Of a DNA stretch of 64,000 bases, positions 45,811 to 54,777 are shown piece by piece; position 1 is the first letter of the stretch; the number at the start of each line of letters is the position of its first letter. A program made the position numbers and the translations under genes. Origin of the DNA: CAJXZP01 sp041563475 (GTDB taxonomy: Bacteria > Bacteroidota > Bacteroidia > Flavobacteriales_G > Salibacteraceae). The stretch covers positions 1-64,000 of the forward strand of contig JBFFMY010000007.1 in the NCBI GenBank assembly GCA_041563475.1, read 5' to 3'. The notes beneath the pieces were generated by a model. The model worked only from the letters and a program-made list of their open reading frames with translations. It did not search any database and was not told the origin of the DNA.

Positions 45811-47263
45811 TTTACAGTACCTAAACAGACTATTTTTTATTGGGTTATTATTTCCTTTTGGCGTTTTTTCTCAATTTGCAAATTCAGATTGGGATACAAT
45901 TCCATTTCCTTATGGTACCCAAGGGGTCGGGATAGAATTAATTATTCCTGATCCTTCCAATACAAGTTTAGTTATTGGTGGAGGGGGTCTATCTGGCTCT
46001 AATCCTTCGGGTAATTACTTATTGAAATATGAGAATAACACTGTACAACCATTGGGTGAATTTGATAATAAAATTTGGGGTGCAACTTATTATCATGGTG
46101 AATTAATTGTGGGTGGCGGTTTTGAGAATGTCAGTGGTGTTCCTGTAACGTCCTTAGCCAAATACAATGGGCAGAATTGGTCGCCATTTGGAGAGTTTAT
46201 ATTTGATAGTTTAAACCAAGGTCTCGTGTCTGATGTAATAGTAATTGAAGATACACTATATGCGGTTGGCGGTTTTAATATGGTCGATGGGGATTCCATC
46301 GGCTCTGCGGCACGTTTAGTTAATGGAAAATGGGAGTCTGTATATGGTTCTCCATTTGGAGAAGGTTCAGTGCGTATTATCTGTAAATATAAAGAACATT
46401 TATATGTTGGGGGTAATATGGGTATTATATATGATGGCACCATTTATAGCGATATTGCCATGTATAAAAACGGAGAATGGCAGCCTGTTGGCCCACCATA
46501 TTTAGGAGGAGGTTTCACACATATTAAAGATATGACTGTTTACAATGACGAATTGTATGTTTTGGGATGGATACAAAAAAATGATGGCAATGTTGGTAAT
46601 GGTATTCAAAAATGGGATGGTACTCAATGGAGTGAAGTTGGTACTGGATTACAATCGGTTAACCCTGGTTATGGAACTGTTCAACCCTTTGATATGGAGG
46701 TGCATGATGGTAAATTATATGTAGTTGGCGGTTTTTATTTTGCTGGGGATGTTCCTGCCCGTTTTGTAGCCTCCTGGGATGGGAGCCAATGGTGTTCCAT
46801 GAATACTTCTGTTTTTAGTATACATAGTCCTACAGGTTTTAATGGAATAGGTTTTTTAAATGATACTTTGTTTTGCGGATTTTCTGGGAGAATAATTGAA
46901 GGAAATGATTCCGCATTTTATCAGGGAGTTGTAAAAGCTCCCCTTAATTTAGTTTCAGATACTTGTAGTATTGATTTTACTACCGGTGTTGAAGAGCCAA
47001 ACAGTTCTGAAAATGGTATTAGGGTTTATCCTAATCCAGCGACAAATGTTGTTAAGGTTTCGTTAGTTAATGCTAATGTTAGGTTAATTAAGTTGGAATT
47101 GGTTAGTACTAACGGACAAATCATTTTTGTCAAGAAAATGGAGGGGAAAGACAAAGTAAGTTCTACCATTGAGCTAAATCAAATTGCGGCAGGCATTTAT
47201 ATTTTAAATGCAACTAGTAGTTCGGGAGAGGTGTTTCAAGATATAGTAGTGGTTCAGAGGTAG
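45788..47263 (+). CDS. T9SS-secreted kelch/propeller-like protein
   Basis: A 491-residue exported protein. Signal peptide about 1-29 (hydrophobic FFIGLLFPFGVFSQ). The body has repeated motifs of the kind LAKYNGQNWSPFG, KWDGTQWSEVGTG and VASWDGSQWCSM spaced through the chain. These are typical of Bacteroidota delta-60/kelch-like propellers with YNGELYVVGGF strands. The C-terminal 80 residues are a T9SS type A sorting domain (IRVYPNPATNVVKV ... AAGIYILNA). The ATG overlaps the last 23 bases of the propeller gene in another frame, so its translation may depend on that gene being ON. Ligand unknown. Confidence 0.85.
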   Translation: MKNLLSNNLQYLNRLFFIGLLFPFGVFSQFANSDWDTIPFPYGTQGVGIELIIPDPSNTSLVIGGGGLSGSNPSGNYLLKYENNTVQPLGEFDNKIWGATYYHGELIVGGGFENVSGVPVTSLAKYNGQNWSPFGEFIFDSLNQGLVSDVIVIEDTLYAVGGFNMVDGDSIGSAARLVNGKWESVYGSPFGEGSVRIICKYKEHLYVGGNMGIIYDGTIYSDIAMYKNGEWQPVGPPYLGGGFTHIKDMTVYNDELYVLGWIQKNDGNVGNGIQKWDGTQWSEVGTGLQSVNPGYGTVQPFDMEVHDGKLYVVGGFYFAGDVPARFVASWDGSQWCSMNTSVFSIHSPTGFNGIGFLNDTLFCGFSGRIIEGNDSAFYQGVVKAPLNLVSDTCSIDFTTGVEEPNSSENGIRVYPNPATNVVKVSLVNANVRLIKLELVSTNGQIIFVKKMEGKDKVSSTIELNQIAAGIYILNATSSSGEVFQDIVVVQR

Positions 47264-47575
47264 TAGGTTTTATAAAAAGTTCGGGGACTAGAGTTGGAAG
47301 CGATTTCGCCAATGATACTGAAATATGAATAACTTATAAGGGTCAATGTTCTAAATAAAACTGAAGATCAAGTGAGAATTACCATATAATCTAGAGCCCC
47401 ATTCGTCAGTAGACGGATGGGGCTTTTTCGTGAAATATATTTTTATAATAATTCTTATTAGGAATTGATAAAAATTTTTTGATTAACATATTTTTTTAAC
47501 TTTAGGCTTTAAACATGAAAATATTCGATGTTATTCAGATTAACTTACATTGATAAAAATAAATTTTAATACATT
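47264..47575. other. 312-base gap with terminator and a weak promoter candidate
   Basis: Apart from the terminator at 47395-47428, the right part is very AT-rich. TTTG (47478-47481) and TAACTTTA (47497-47504) are 15 bases apart and might be the promoter of the next gene. No open reading frame of note on either strand. Confidence 0.4.
47395..47428 (+). terminator. Terminator after the T9SS gene pair
   Basis: A 13-bp stem with one G-U pair (47395-47407 with 47412-47424), a 4-base loop and a T run. It shares 16 consecutive bases with the terminator after gltA. Confidence 0.9.
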
Positions 47576-48679
47576 ATGATTAATTTGGAAGCATCCAATT
47601 CAGTAGTCCCTAATCAGGCTTATCCTCCATTTAGTTGTCAATACACACCGCAGATTCCGGAGTTATTGCAACGATTAAATTGCTCCATAGCCATTTCAAC
47701 TTACCAAGCAGGCAAACTTATATTTCTATCTCCTAAAGATGAAAATTCGTTAGTTCAACTTCCGCGACATTTTGATAAGTTGATGGGTATTGCTCAGGAT
47801 GTTGAAAATGATAAATTGGCCCTAGCCTGTAAAGATGAAGTTGTGGTTTTTGCAAATTCTAAGGATTTAGCGAAACACTACCCAAAATCACCCCATAAAT
47901 ATGATGCATTATATATGCCTCGGGTAACATATCATACGGGGCCATTAGATATCCACGATTTGAGTTTCGGTAGGAACGGGGATTTATATGCCGTGAATAC
48001 ACTTTTTTCCAATATTGTAAAAATTGACGATAATTATAATTTCACTCCATATTGGAAGCCTCCTTTTATTGATGCATTGGTTTCAGAAGATCGTTGCCAT
48101 TTAAACGGGATGGCATTAGAACAAGGGTTACCCAAATATGTAACGGCTTTTAATCAGGGCAATACAATGCAGAGTTGGCGAGAAAACATAACCAAAACAG
48201 GGGTTGTAATGGATGTGGAATCAAATGAAGTTGTAATCGAAGGACTTCCCATGCCGCACTCTCCCAGAATTTTTGGAGGAAACCTTTATGTCCTTTTATC
48301 GGCAACGGGTGAATTGGTAAAAGTGGACCCAAGCTCTGGCAAGTACGATGTTGTGGTAAAAGTAGATGGATTTGTGCGTGGAATGTCTTTGCACAAAGAT
48401 TATCTATTTATCGGGTTATCGAAATTACGTCAGAACTCTTCTACTTTTGGGAAGTTGGAGTTTGCCAAAAAGGCCACCCATGCCGGTATACTTGTTGTTC
48501 ATCTTCCAACAGGAAGTGTAGCGGGTAAAATCACGTATCTCTCATCCTTAGATGAAATTTACGATGTGCACATTTTACCAGAGACAATACGACCTAATAT
48601 TTTAAACACAAAAACTCCGGATTTCAATAATGGAATTATGACCCCAGACGCTACTTTTTGGGCGAAGAAAAAAGAATAA
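47576..48679 (+). CDS. TIGR03032 family protein of unknown function
   Basis: A 367-residue protein without signal peptide, recognised by PPFIDALVSEDRCHLNGMALEQGLP, GLPMPHSPRIFGGNLYVLLSATGEL and FVRGMSLHKDYLFIGLSKLRQ. These are strong family landmarks. The repeated short strands suggest a six-bladed propeller like SMP-30/gluconolactonase relatives. ISTYQAGKLIFLSP and WKPPF are also conserved. No function is established for the family that I know of. It lies 27 bases before the FG-GAP-like gene, with which it probably shares a transcript. Confidence 0.85.
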   Translation: MINLEASNSVVPNQAYPPFSCQYTPQIPELLQRLNCSIAISTYQAGKLIFLSPKDENSLVQLPRHFDKLMGIAQDVENDKLALACKDEVVVFANSKDLAKHYPKSPHKYDALYMPRVTYHTGPLDIHDLSFGRNGDLYAVNTLFSNIVKIDDNYNFTPYWKPPFIDALVSEDRCHLNGMALEQGLPKYVTAFNQGNTMQSWRENITKTGVVMDVESNEVVIEGLPMPHSPRIFGGNLYVLLSATGELVKVDPSSGKYDVVVKVDGFVRGMSLHKDYLFIGLSKLRQNSSTFGKLEFAKKATHAGILVVHLPTGSVAGKITYLSSLDEIYDVHILPETIRPNILNTKTPDFNNGIMTPDATFWAKKKE

Positions 48680-48706
48680 ACTTTTTATTAACTAAAATCA
48701 ATAATT

Positions 48707-50011
48707 ATGAAGAGAAACCATTACGCAAGAAAAAAGAGACAGTTAAAGGCATTGGCCAAAAGACTGAACCATTTAATTACGGAGGGGAAGATAAATTCTT
48801 CAGCCGAAATTGACAAAATCGTTCTCAAAATCCGACTATTAGTAAAGGATTTAGCTAGCGTATTTTCGAAATTTGAATTTAAGCGAGTGTTAGGAGCCGC
48901 AGCAGTTAGTCTCGGTATTTTTTACTCGGCCGAAGCTACAGCTCAAGTATTTGAAGCACCTGTTGAAAATCCGTTTGGTTTGGTGGCTTCTGATGCCTAT
49001 GCTATGCCAACATTCGCAGATTTAGATGGGGATGGAGATATGGACTTATTGGTTGGAGAATATTATGGAGGATTGAAGTACTATCAAAATACGGGTACGA
49101 GTACAAACCCTCAATTTGCCTCTCCTGTAGCTAATCCTTTTGGGCTAACAGGTACTTATTATCTGGCATTTCCAACATTTGCCGATTTGGATGGAGATGG
49201 TGATCAGGATTTATTGGTTGGAGAGCTGTACGGAGAAATGCAGTATTTTGAAAATACAGGAACGGCAACTAGTCCGCAGTTCGCTTCTCCTGTTGCAAGT
49301 CCATTTGGACTAACTCCAGCCTATATATATGCGTTACCTGATTTAGCGGATATGGATGGAGATGGAGATATGGATCTTTTAACTGGTGAATATGGTGGGG
49401 CCTTGCAGTATTATAAAAATACCGGAACGCCAACAAATCCATCTTTTGCTGCTCCCGTAACGAATCCATTTGGTTTAATTTCTAGCTATGCTATTTCTTG
49501 TCCATCCATTGGTGATATTGATAATGATGGTGATATGGATTTGCTTATTGGAGAGGCTTATGGAGCGCTGCAATATTTTGAAAACACAGGAAGTGCAACT
49601 AATCCTCAATTTGGTGCTCCAGTTGAGAATCCTTTTGGATTATCATCTGTTGGTTCAATATCTCTTCCTGCAGTTACTGATTTGGATTCTGATGGAGACA
49701 TTGATGTTCTTGTAGGAGACGATTATGGTGCAATGCAATACTTTAAAAATAATTTAATTACTGGAATTCAAGATGGATATAATTTGGTGGATTCGAAAGT
49801 ATTTCCAAATCCAGTTAACGATGTTCTGTTTATAGATACGGAAGGTCAAATAGAGAATATTGAAATATTCAACATTTTGGGTCAATCCGTGATGATTATT
49901 CCAAACGCAACTACACAAATAAATGTTAGTGAGCTGCCTAATGGAATGTATACTTTAAAAGTGAGTTTATCCTCTGGAGAAACTTCCATTAATAAGATTC
50001 AAAAGCTATAA
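48707..50011 (+). CDS. T9SS-secreted FG-GAP/VCBS-like repeat protein with extended N-terminal signal region
   Basis: The 434-residue chain begins with about 58 residues of basic, helical sequence (KRNHYARKKRQLKALAKRLNHL, later KIRLLVKDLASVF). A hydrophobic stretch at about 60-78 then ends in AEATAQ, a plausible cut site. Five tandem units of 55 residues fill 82-354, each with FAxPVxNPFGL, a D-x-DGDGD-x-D calcium loop and a xxLQYFxNTG strand. The unit at 247-301 reads DIDNDGD and the last DLDSDGD. A T9SS sorting domain (VFPNPVNDVLFIDTEG ... PNGMYTLKV) closes the chain. Five blades is fewer than the usual seven of integrin-like propellers. Probably a cell-surface or released binding protein. 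Confidence 0.87.
   Translation: MKRNHYARKKRQLKALAKRLNHLITEGKINSSAEIDKIVLKIRLLVKDLASVFSKFEFKRVLGAAAVSLGIFYSAEATAQVFEAPVENPFGLVASDAYAMPTFADLDGDGDMDLLVGEYYGGLKYYQNTGTSTNPQFASPVANPFGLTGTYYLAFPTFADLDGDGDQDLLVGELYGEMQYFENTGTATSPQFASPVASPFGLTPAYIYALPDLADMDGDGDMDLLTGEYGGALQYYKNTGTPTNPSFAAPVTNPFGLISSYAISCPSIGDIDNDGDMDLLIGEAYGALQYFENTGSATNPQFGAPVENPFGLSSVGSISLPAVTDLDSDGDIDVLVGDDYGAMQYFKNNLITGIQDGYNLVDSKVFPNPVNDVLFIDTEGQIENIEIFNILGQSVMIIPNATTQINVSELPNGMYTLKVSLSSGETSINKIQKL
48950..49768 (+). repeat. Five tandem 165-base coding repeats
   Basis: Codons 82-354 of the FG-GAP-like gene form five in-phase units of 55 codons. The calcium-loop and NPFGL segments are best kept at the DNA level, the middle of each unit varies. 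Confidence 0.8.
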
Positions 50012-50021
50012 TCAGTTTTAA

Positions 50022-50061
50022 ATAAAAAAGGCCGCTTTCATTTTGAAAGCGGCCTTTTTTA
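50022..50061. terminator. Bidirectional terminator between converging T9SS genes
   Basis: A 17-bp perfect stem (50024-50040 with 50044-50060) with a 3-base loop and A/T runs at both ends. It serves the FG-GAP-like gene on plus and the next gene on minus. Confidence 0.93.
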
Positions 50062-50081
50062 TTATCTGTTAGTTTTTTATT

Positions 50082-51476
50082 CTACTTAACAATAAGCATT
50101 TGATTTAATGATACATCATTTGACCCCTGAACGCGAATAATATATGTACCTGGATTCCAAGAGTCTGTTTCTATTACAAACAGGTTATTTCCCGCATTAA
50201 TATTTAATGGTCGTTGGGTAATTATGTTTTTCCCGGATAGTGTGAAAACATCCAATACCGCAGATTGCTGTTCTGGTTGATTTATTTCTAAATATACAAA
50301 TTCAGTTGCCGGATTTGGGAATGCTTTAATGCCAATGCTAGTTACCGATTCTTCAACACTAACCGCTGAATTCACATTCAGTAAAACGGTTTTATCATCT
50401 GTAAAAAGGCCATCACTTACTCTAAAAACAACCTGGTAGGCTCTGTCTCTTAAATCAGCATATTCTGGTTGCCATGTAAATTCACCTACCAAAGTATTTC
50501 CCGTAGTAGTTTTAGTAAACGCAGCATCATTTTGAGGTAAATAAAACACCTCGCTATAGGCTTCCATAAATACTTGTTTATTTGGATTGGTATGAGTAGC
50601 AACCATTTCTAATTTGAAAGGCACTCCAGTCATCACATCAAATGCGTAGTGGTTATTTGGATCTGTTGGTAATATACTTAGATTAGTCCAAAGTGGGGTT
50701 CCTTGTCCGGAAGGAACCACAATAAACTGCATGTCTCTTCTAATTTCACCAACCCAAACACCGTTACGGTATTGGTCTACTAAAATGGAGGCTACAAAAT
50801 GACCCACTAAATCAGCTGTCCACGAAATCGTTCCAGTAATAGAATCAATGCTAAAGATATTATTGGTATCAGATGAAGGGGTAACATATCCAACACAAGG
50901 TACACCAACTGCACTAAGGGGCTGATCAATACTCCAATGTAATGAATCACCATCTGGATCGAATGGAAGAGGGTTGTATTGCCATGAGGTATTTACGGGT
51001 AAAAAGATAGCCGCAGGCACTAAAAAGAACGGAGTTGAATTTGCGGTCGCAGAATCCGTAACAATTGATGTGAAAAGAGTCATGGACTCCGTTAAAGGGG
51101 CGTTTAAGTTTAAAATCGCGGCATTTCTACAGCAATTATCCCAATAAACATCCCACTGCCCATTTCCAGCCAAGGTTACAGTATCTGTGAAAAAATAGAC
51201 TTCTACACCATAAGGATACATCGGTAACAAGTTCCCAGAGATTACACTGTCATAAGGAACTGTAATGGTAAAAGAAGCTCCGTTGGGTCCGTCAAAATGA
51301 ATATCAGCGGTAGCGGCCATTGGAATACCGATAGTGTCTCGATATGTAACTAAGTTAACTTGGTATTCTTGGTTTCCAAGATCTTGTAGCGTAATATCTC
51401 CCCCCATTAGGTGAGTGGCATACACAGGTATCATACCTACGATCATAAGGAGCATTAGTAAAGTAAATTTTTTCAT
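50082..51476 (-). CDS. T9SS-secreted protein with THLMGG N-terminus
   Basis: 464 residues. The signal peptide is cut near VYA/THLMGG. Mature proteins starting (A)THLxGGxI followed by Y.V.L..YRD are a common surface-protein type in gliding and related Bacteroidota. The middle has two Ig/cadherin-like stretches: DPDGDSLHWSIDQPLSAVG to FSIDSITGTISWTADLVG, and FKLEMVATHTNP to FRVSDGLFTDDKTVLLNV. The last 85 residues are a T9SS sorting domain (IKAFPNPATEFVYLEI ... NPGTYIIRVQG). Likely an adhesin or matrix protein; specific role unknown. Confidence 0.83.
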   Translation of the reverse strand: MKKFTLLMLLMIVGMIPVYATHLMGGDITLQDLGNQEYQVNLVTYRDTIGIPMAATADIHFDGPNGASFTITVPYDSVISGNLLPMYPYGVEVYFFTDTVTLAGNGQWDVYWDNCCRNAAILNLNAPLTESMTLFTSIVTDSATANSTPFFLVPAAIFLPVNTSWQYNPLPFDPDGDSLHWSIDQPLSAVGVPCVGYVTPSSDTNNIFSIDSITGTISWTADLVGHFVASILVDQYRNGVWVGEIRRDMQFIVVPSGQGTPLWTNLSILPTDPNNHYAFDVMTGVPFKLEMVATHTNPNKQVFMEAYSEVFYLPQNDAAFTKTTTGNTLVGEFTWQPEYADLRDRAYQVVFRVSDGLFTDDKTVLLNVNSAVSVEESVTSIGIKAFPNPATEFVYLEINQPEQQSAVLDVFTLSGKNIITQRPLNINAGNNLFVIETDSWNPGTYIIRVQGSNDVSLNQMLIVK

Positions 51477-51573
51477 GATGTTGCTTTTAGATTAGAATAG
51501 TATGGTAAAAAACGAATTATTTATCCATTGGTTGCTTAAGGGAACGTAAATGAAAAACCGAACGCCTTAATCT

Positions 51574-51581
51574 CAAATGTA
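51574..51581 (-). promoter_or_regulatory. Likely -7 promoter box of the THLMGG gene
   Basis: The minus strand reads TACATTTG, fitting TAnnTTTG, about 97 bases before the ATG in a 154-base gap. No clear -33 TTG. Confidence 0.4.
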
Positions 51582-51630
51582 CGATATTAAAACTAACCTC
51601 TTAATTACTAGGTTAAGGGGACTTAACTTT

Positions 51631-54000
51631 TTAATGAACCACAGAAAACTGTTGAGCAATTATTCGGGTTTCAAAAGTTACTTTCGCAATGTATTGCCCC
51701 GTCCGAATACTTTTACTATTAAAGGAAAGCTGATTTTTACGGATGGTTTTAAATGACAATACTTTTTTACCATCTAACGAATAAATTTCCACACTTTGAG
51801 GAATTTCTGAATTCCCCCATTCAATAGTTATTTTTTCGCTACTTGGATTTGGATAGATTTTTAATTCTTTGACAGTAGTTTTAATGCTTCCAATACTTAA
51901 AATAGAATGATCAATATTGGCCAAGGTATATTCCCCCTTTAGTAGTTCACTCAATTCCATCCTCCCATATCCAATAGTAGAACCTCCCAAAGTGTTTTTG
52001 GTATAATGCGAATACTCTGCCCAATCCGCATTGGCATTTTCTCGGTATAAAAGCACTAAACTATCTTCCGTAACATTTACCAATAAGGAATCTAAATATC
52101 CATTATTTTCTCTCCCATCATACATAAAACTAGACTCTGCTTTAAAACCTGCCGGAAGGATTCCATCAACTTTCCAATATCTGTAATTAGATAACAAATA
52201 AGGCTGGTTAGCCCAATCTTTAATTTGGTCAGGCGCGCTCCAATGATGTTCAATTTTTAATAATGCAGAATCTGAAACAGCTTTAACATCTACCAACATC
52301 ATGGCGTTTGGGAAATTTAAAGTGCCCGTTTGTTTAATTATTTTAATGTCATCTGTAGTGGCGTAACATAATTTGTTGTTCGGGTTTAAGGTCACCATCA
52401 CTGGATTAAAAAGCACATTGAAATTGGCGGTAGTTGTATTTGGACCAACCATTGTAGTTTGCGTAATCAAATCAAAATTAGAATTGTAAAACCCAACCTC
52501 AAGGGGTATTTCACTGAATTGATTAGGTGCATGATTCAGAGTTTGAGTGATGTCTATTTGCACTTCATAATTTGCACTGGTAGGCGTAATTTGAATGGAA
52601 TCAATTTTATAATCAGGAAAGCCACCATTAAATACCCAGCCGTCAAAAAAACCATCCACATCCATAAAAGATCCAGATTGTAAGTAATCCCTATACTGTA
52701 AACTGGTCATATTATCATATGCGCGGGAATTTAAAAATCCAGTTACCGCACTTCCAAAATTACTTTCGCCCAAAAGCATTCTCAAGTTTTGAGCCACTAG
52801 CGCCCCTTTTCTATACACATGATCCCCATAAGATAATTCATGGGGAACTCCAGAAATGGACAAGTAGCCTCCTTCGTCAATATGGGCTTTTTTTAGGATA
52901 TTAAACAAGGTAGATTTCACACCTACCTTGGCGGTTTCCCATCCGTACTGGTATTCAATAAAATAATTCGCACTGAAACTGGCCATACCTTCATTCAACC
53001 ACATATCTTGTGGAGTAAGAGTCGTGGCATAATTCCCCCACCATTGGTGAGATAATTCATGCGCCATTAAATCCTCGCTTCCTAAATTCCCATTTATCGC
53101 ATTATTCGGATAGGTGATATTACTCGCATGCTCCATCGCACCCATATTGAAATTAACTATGGTGTAACCGATTTTATTAAATTGATACGAGCCATAAAGG
53201 CCTTCAAAAGCATCCATGCAATTTTTAAGATTGGCAAAAGAGCCTTTCAGGTTGGTTGTATCTGATGATTTTGCATACAGTTTAATAGGAATTGGACCGT
53301 TAATCCCATTGTAAGTGTCAGTTACAATAGTGTAATAATTTACAGCAAACATGGCTAAATAAGTGGGAATTGATTCTTCCATTTTCCAGTACCATTCTAT
53401 TTTATTATTTGGTTTTGGAGTAGAAGAAATTAAATCTCCAATACTGGTAGCGTATTGATTGTCTTTCGTGGTTAAATATAAATTATACGTTGTACGTTCT
53501 TTGAAATTGTCAAAACAAGGAAACCAATACCGACCTATATTATGTGGGTTATCTTCAAACCCAACGCCCATATTAAATACATAATCACTTCCAAAGTAAA
53601 TTCCGCCCCAACCGGAAGGGTCTTTTTTGGTGGTTCCATGATAATAAACAGTAACCTCAAATTGGTCTCCAATATTAAAACTAGAACCTAAATTAATATG
53701 CAATAAAGTATCGTTATAGGTATAGTTTAAATTGGTGTTGTTTAGTAAAATAGAGTCAATAGTGAATGTAAGCAAATCAAGATTTAACACACTCACATTA
53801 TTCATTTCTGACTCACAGGTCACTTTTGTAAATCCCGAAATGGTTTTCCCAGAATAATCGGTAAAATCTAAATGTATTTCATAATCCAAAACATCAATAG
53901 TATCACTTCGAAGATTTTCCGCATTTGGATAAATGCCCGTTTGACTTATTACAAAGCCACTTGATAAAAGGAATGTGATAAGAAATAGTGATTTTTTCAT
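51631..54000 (-). CDS. T9SS-secreted M1 family metallopeptidase
   Basis: A secreted aminopeptidase of 789 residues. Signal peptide 1-20. The N-terminal M1 beta domain is followed by the substrate motif GAMEH (287-291) and zinc site HELSHQWWGN (His314, Glu315, His318) with Glu337 in WLNEGMAS. All catalytic residues are present. The chain ends in a T9SS sorting domain (LKIYPNPSSEKITIEW ... RTGQYIAKV). The role is probably peptide nutrition at the cell surface or in the medium. It lies 29 bases downstream of rlmB on the same strand and may be read from the same transcript. Confidence 0.92.
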   Translation of the reverse strand: MKKSLFLITFLLSSGFVISQTGIYPNAENLRSDTIDVLDYEIHLDFTDYSGKTISGFTKVTCESEMNNVSVLNLDLLTFTIDSILLNNTNLNYTYNDTLLHINLGSSFNIGDQFEVTVYYHGTTKKDPSGWGGIYFGSDYVFNMGVGFEDNPHNIGRYWFPCFDNFKERTTYNLYLTTKDNQYATSIGDLISSTPKPNNKIEWYWKMEESIPTYLAMFAVNYYTIVTDTYNGINGPIPIKLYAKSSDTTNLKGSFANLKNCMDAFEGLYGSYQFNKIGYTIVNFNMGAMEHASNITYPNNAINGNLGSEDLMAHELSHQWWGNYATTLTPQDMWLNEGMASFSANYFIEYQYGWETAKVGVKSTLFNILKKAHIDEGGYLSISGVPHELSYGDHVYRKGALVAQNLRMLLGESNFGSAVTGFLNSRAYDNMTSLQYRDYLQSGSFMDVDGFFDGWVFNGGFPDYKIDSIQITPTSANYEVQIDITQTLNHAPNQFSEIPLEVGFYNSNFDLITQTTMVGPNTTTANFNVLFNPVMVTLNPNNKLCYATTDDIKIIKQTGTLNFPNAMMLVDVKAVSDSALLKIEHHWSAPDQIKDWANQPYLLSNYRYWKVDGILPAGFKAESSFMYDGRENNGYLDSLLVNVTEDSLVLLYRENANADWAEYSHYTKNTLGGSTIGYGRMELSELLKGEYTLANIDHSILSIGSIKTTVKELKIYPNPSSEKITIEWGNSEIPQSVEIYSLDGKKVLSFKTIRKNQLSFNSKSIRTGQYIAKVTFETRIIAQQFSVVH

Positions 54001-54029
54001 CTAGATTGAATGTGTCTTTTACTATTTGA

Positions 54030-54773
54030 TTAAATGGCTCTTTGTCTAACGGCTTCAAACATTATAATAGCTCCAGCCACAGAAACATTCAAAGAATTGA
54101 TCGTTCCTTGCATTGGGATTTGTGCAATATTGGCCGATATTTTTAAAATATCTCCAGAAATCCCTACATCTTCACCACCCATAACCAAAACGGTTGGCAC
54201 AGTCATATCCGCATCATAAATAGTATCTGAACCTTTTTCGGAACACGATACAATTTGAACTCCAGAATCATTTAGAAATTTGAGTGTATTTATCAAACTC
54301 GAGGTTTTACAAACCGGAATTTTCAACAACGCACCTGCAGAGGTTTTCATGGCATCTCCATTGATTGGAGCTCCACCTTTTTGAGGGATAATTATCGCAT
54401 CAACTCCTGCACATTCAGCAGTACGAGAAAGTGCCCCAAAATTACCTACATCGGTTACGCCATCTAAAGCTAAAAATAAAGGAACTCGACCTTCTTCGTA
54501 TATGTGAGGTAAAAGATTTTCTATTGATTGAAATTCAATTGGTGAAGTGAACGCAATAATACCTTGATGGTTTTTCATGGTAATTCTGTTCAGTTTCTCC
54601 TTGGGGACCTCTTGAACGAAAATGCCGTTTTGCTTTGCTAATTTTCTTAGTTCTACATACTCTGCTTTGCGCTCATCTCTAGACACCATTATTTTATCAA
54701 TGTCTTTATGCTCAATAAGTGCTTCTTTTACTGGATGTAATCCAAAAATAATATTGTCGTATTTTTTTATCAT
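54030..54773 (-). CDS. rlmB: 23S rRNA (guanosine-2'-O)-methyltransferase RlmB (SpoU/TrmH family)
   Basis: A SPOUT-fold methyltransferase of 247 residues. The three motifs are seen: LDGVTDVGNFGALSRTAE (motif 1, about 103-120), VLVMGGEDVGIS (motif 2) and IPMQGTINSLNVSVAGAIIMFE (motif 3, knot). The N-terminal 75 residues are the RNA-binding L30e-like domain. RlmB acts on G2251 of 23S rRNA in E. coli; another SpoU target is possible. Four bases after the GWxTD gene. Confidence 0.9.
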   Translation of the reverse strand: MIKKYDNIIFGLHPVKEALIEHKDIDKIMVSRDERKAEYVELRKLAKQNGIFVQEVPKEKLNRITMKNHQGIIAFTSPIEFQSIENLLPHIYEEGRVPLFLALDGVTDVGNFGALSRTAECAGVDAIIIPQKGGAPINGDAMKTSAGALLKIPVCKTSSLINTLKFLNDSGVQIVSCSEKGSDTIYDADMTVPTVLVMGGEDVGISGDILKISANIAQIPMQGTINSLNVSVAGAIIMFEAVRQRAI

Positions 54774-54777
54774 TTGT

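Noticed and set aside
48950..49768. CRISPR-like repeats
   Set aside because: The regular 165-base units are coding, with protein-level conservation and no spacers.
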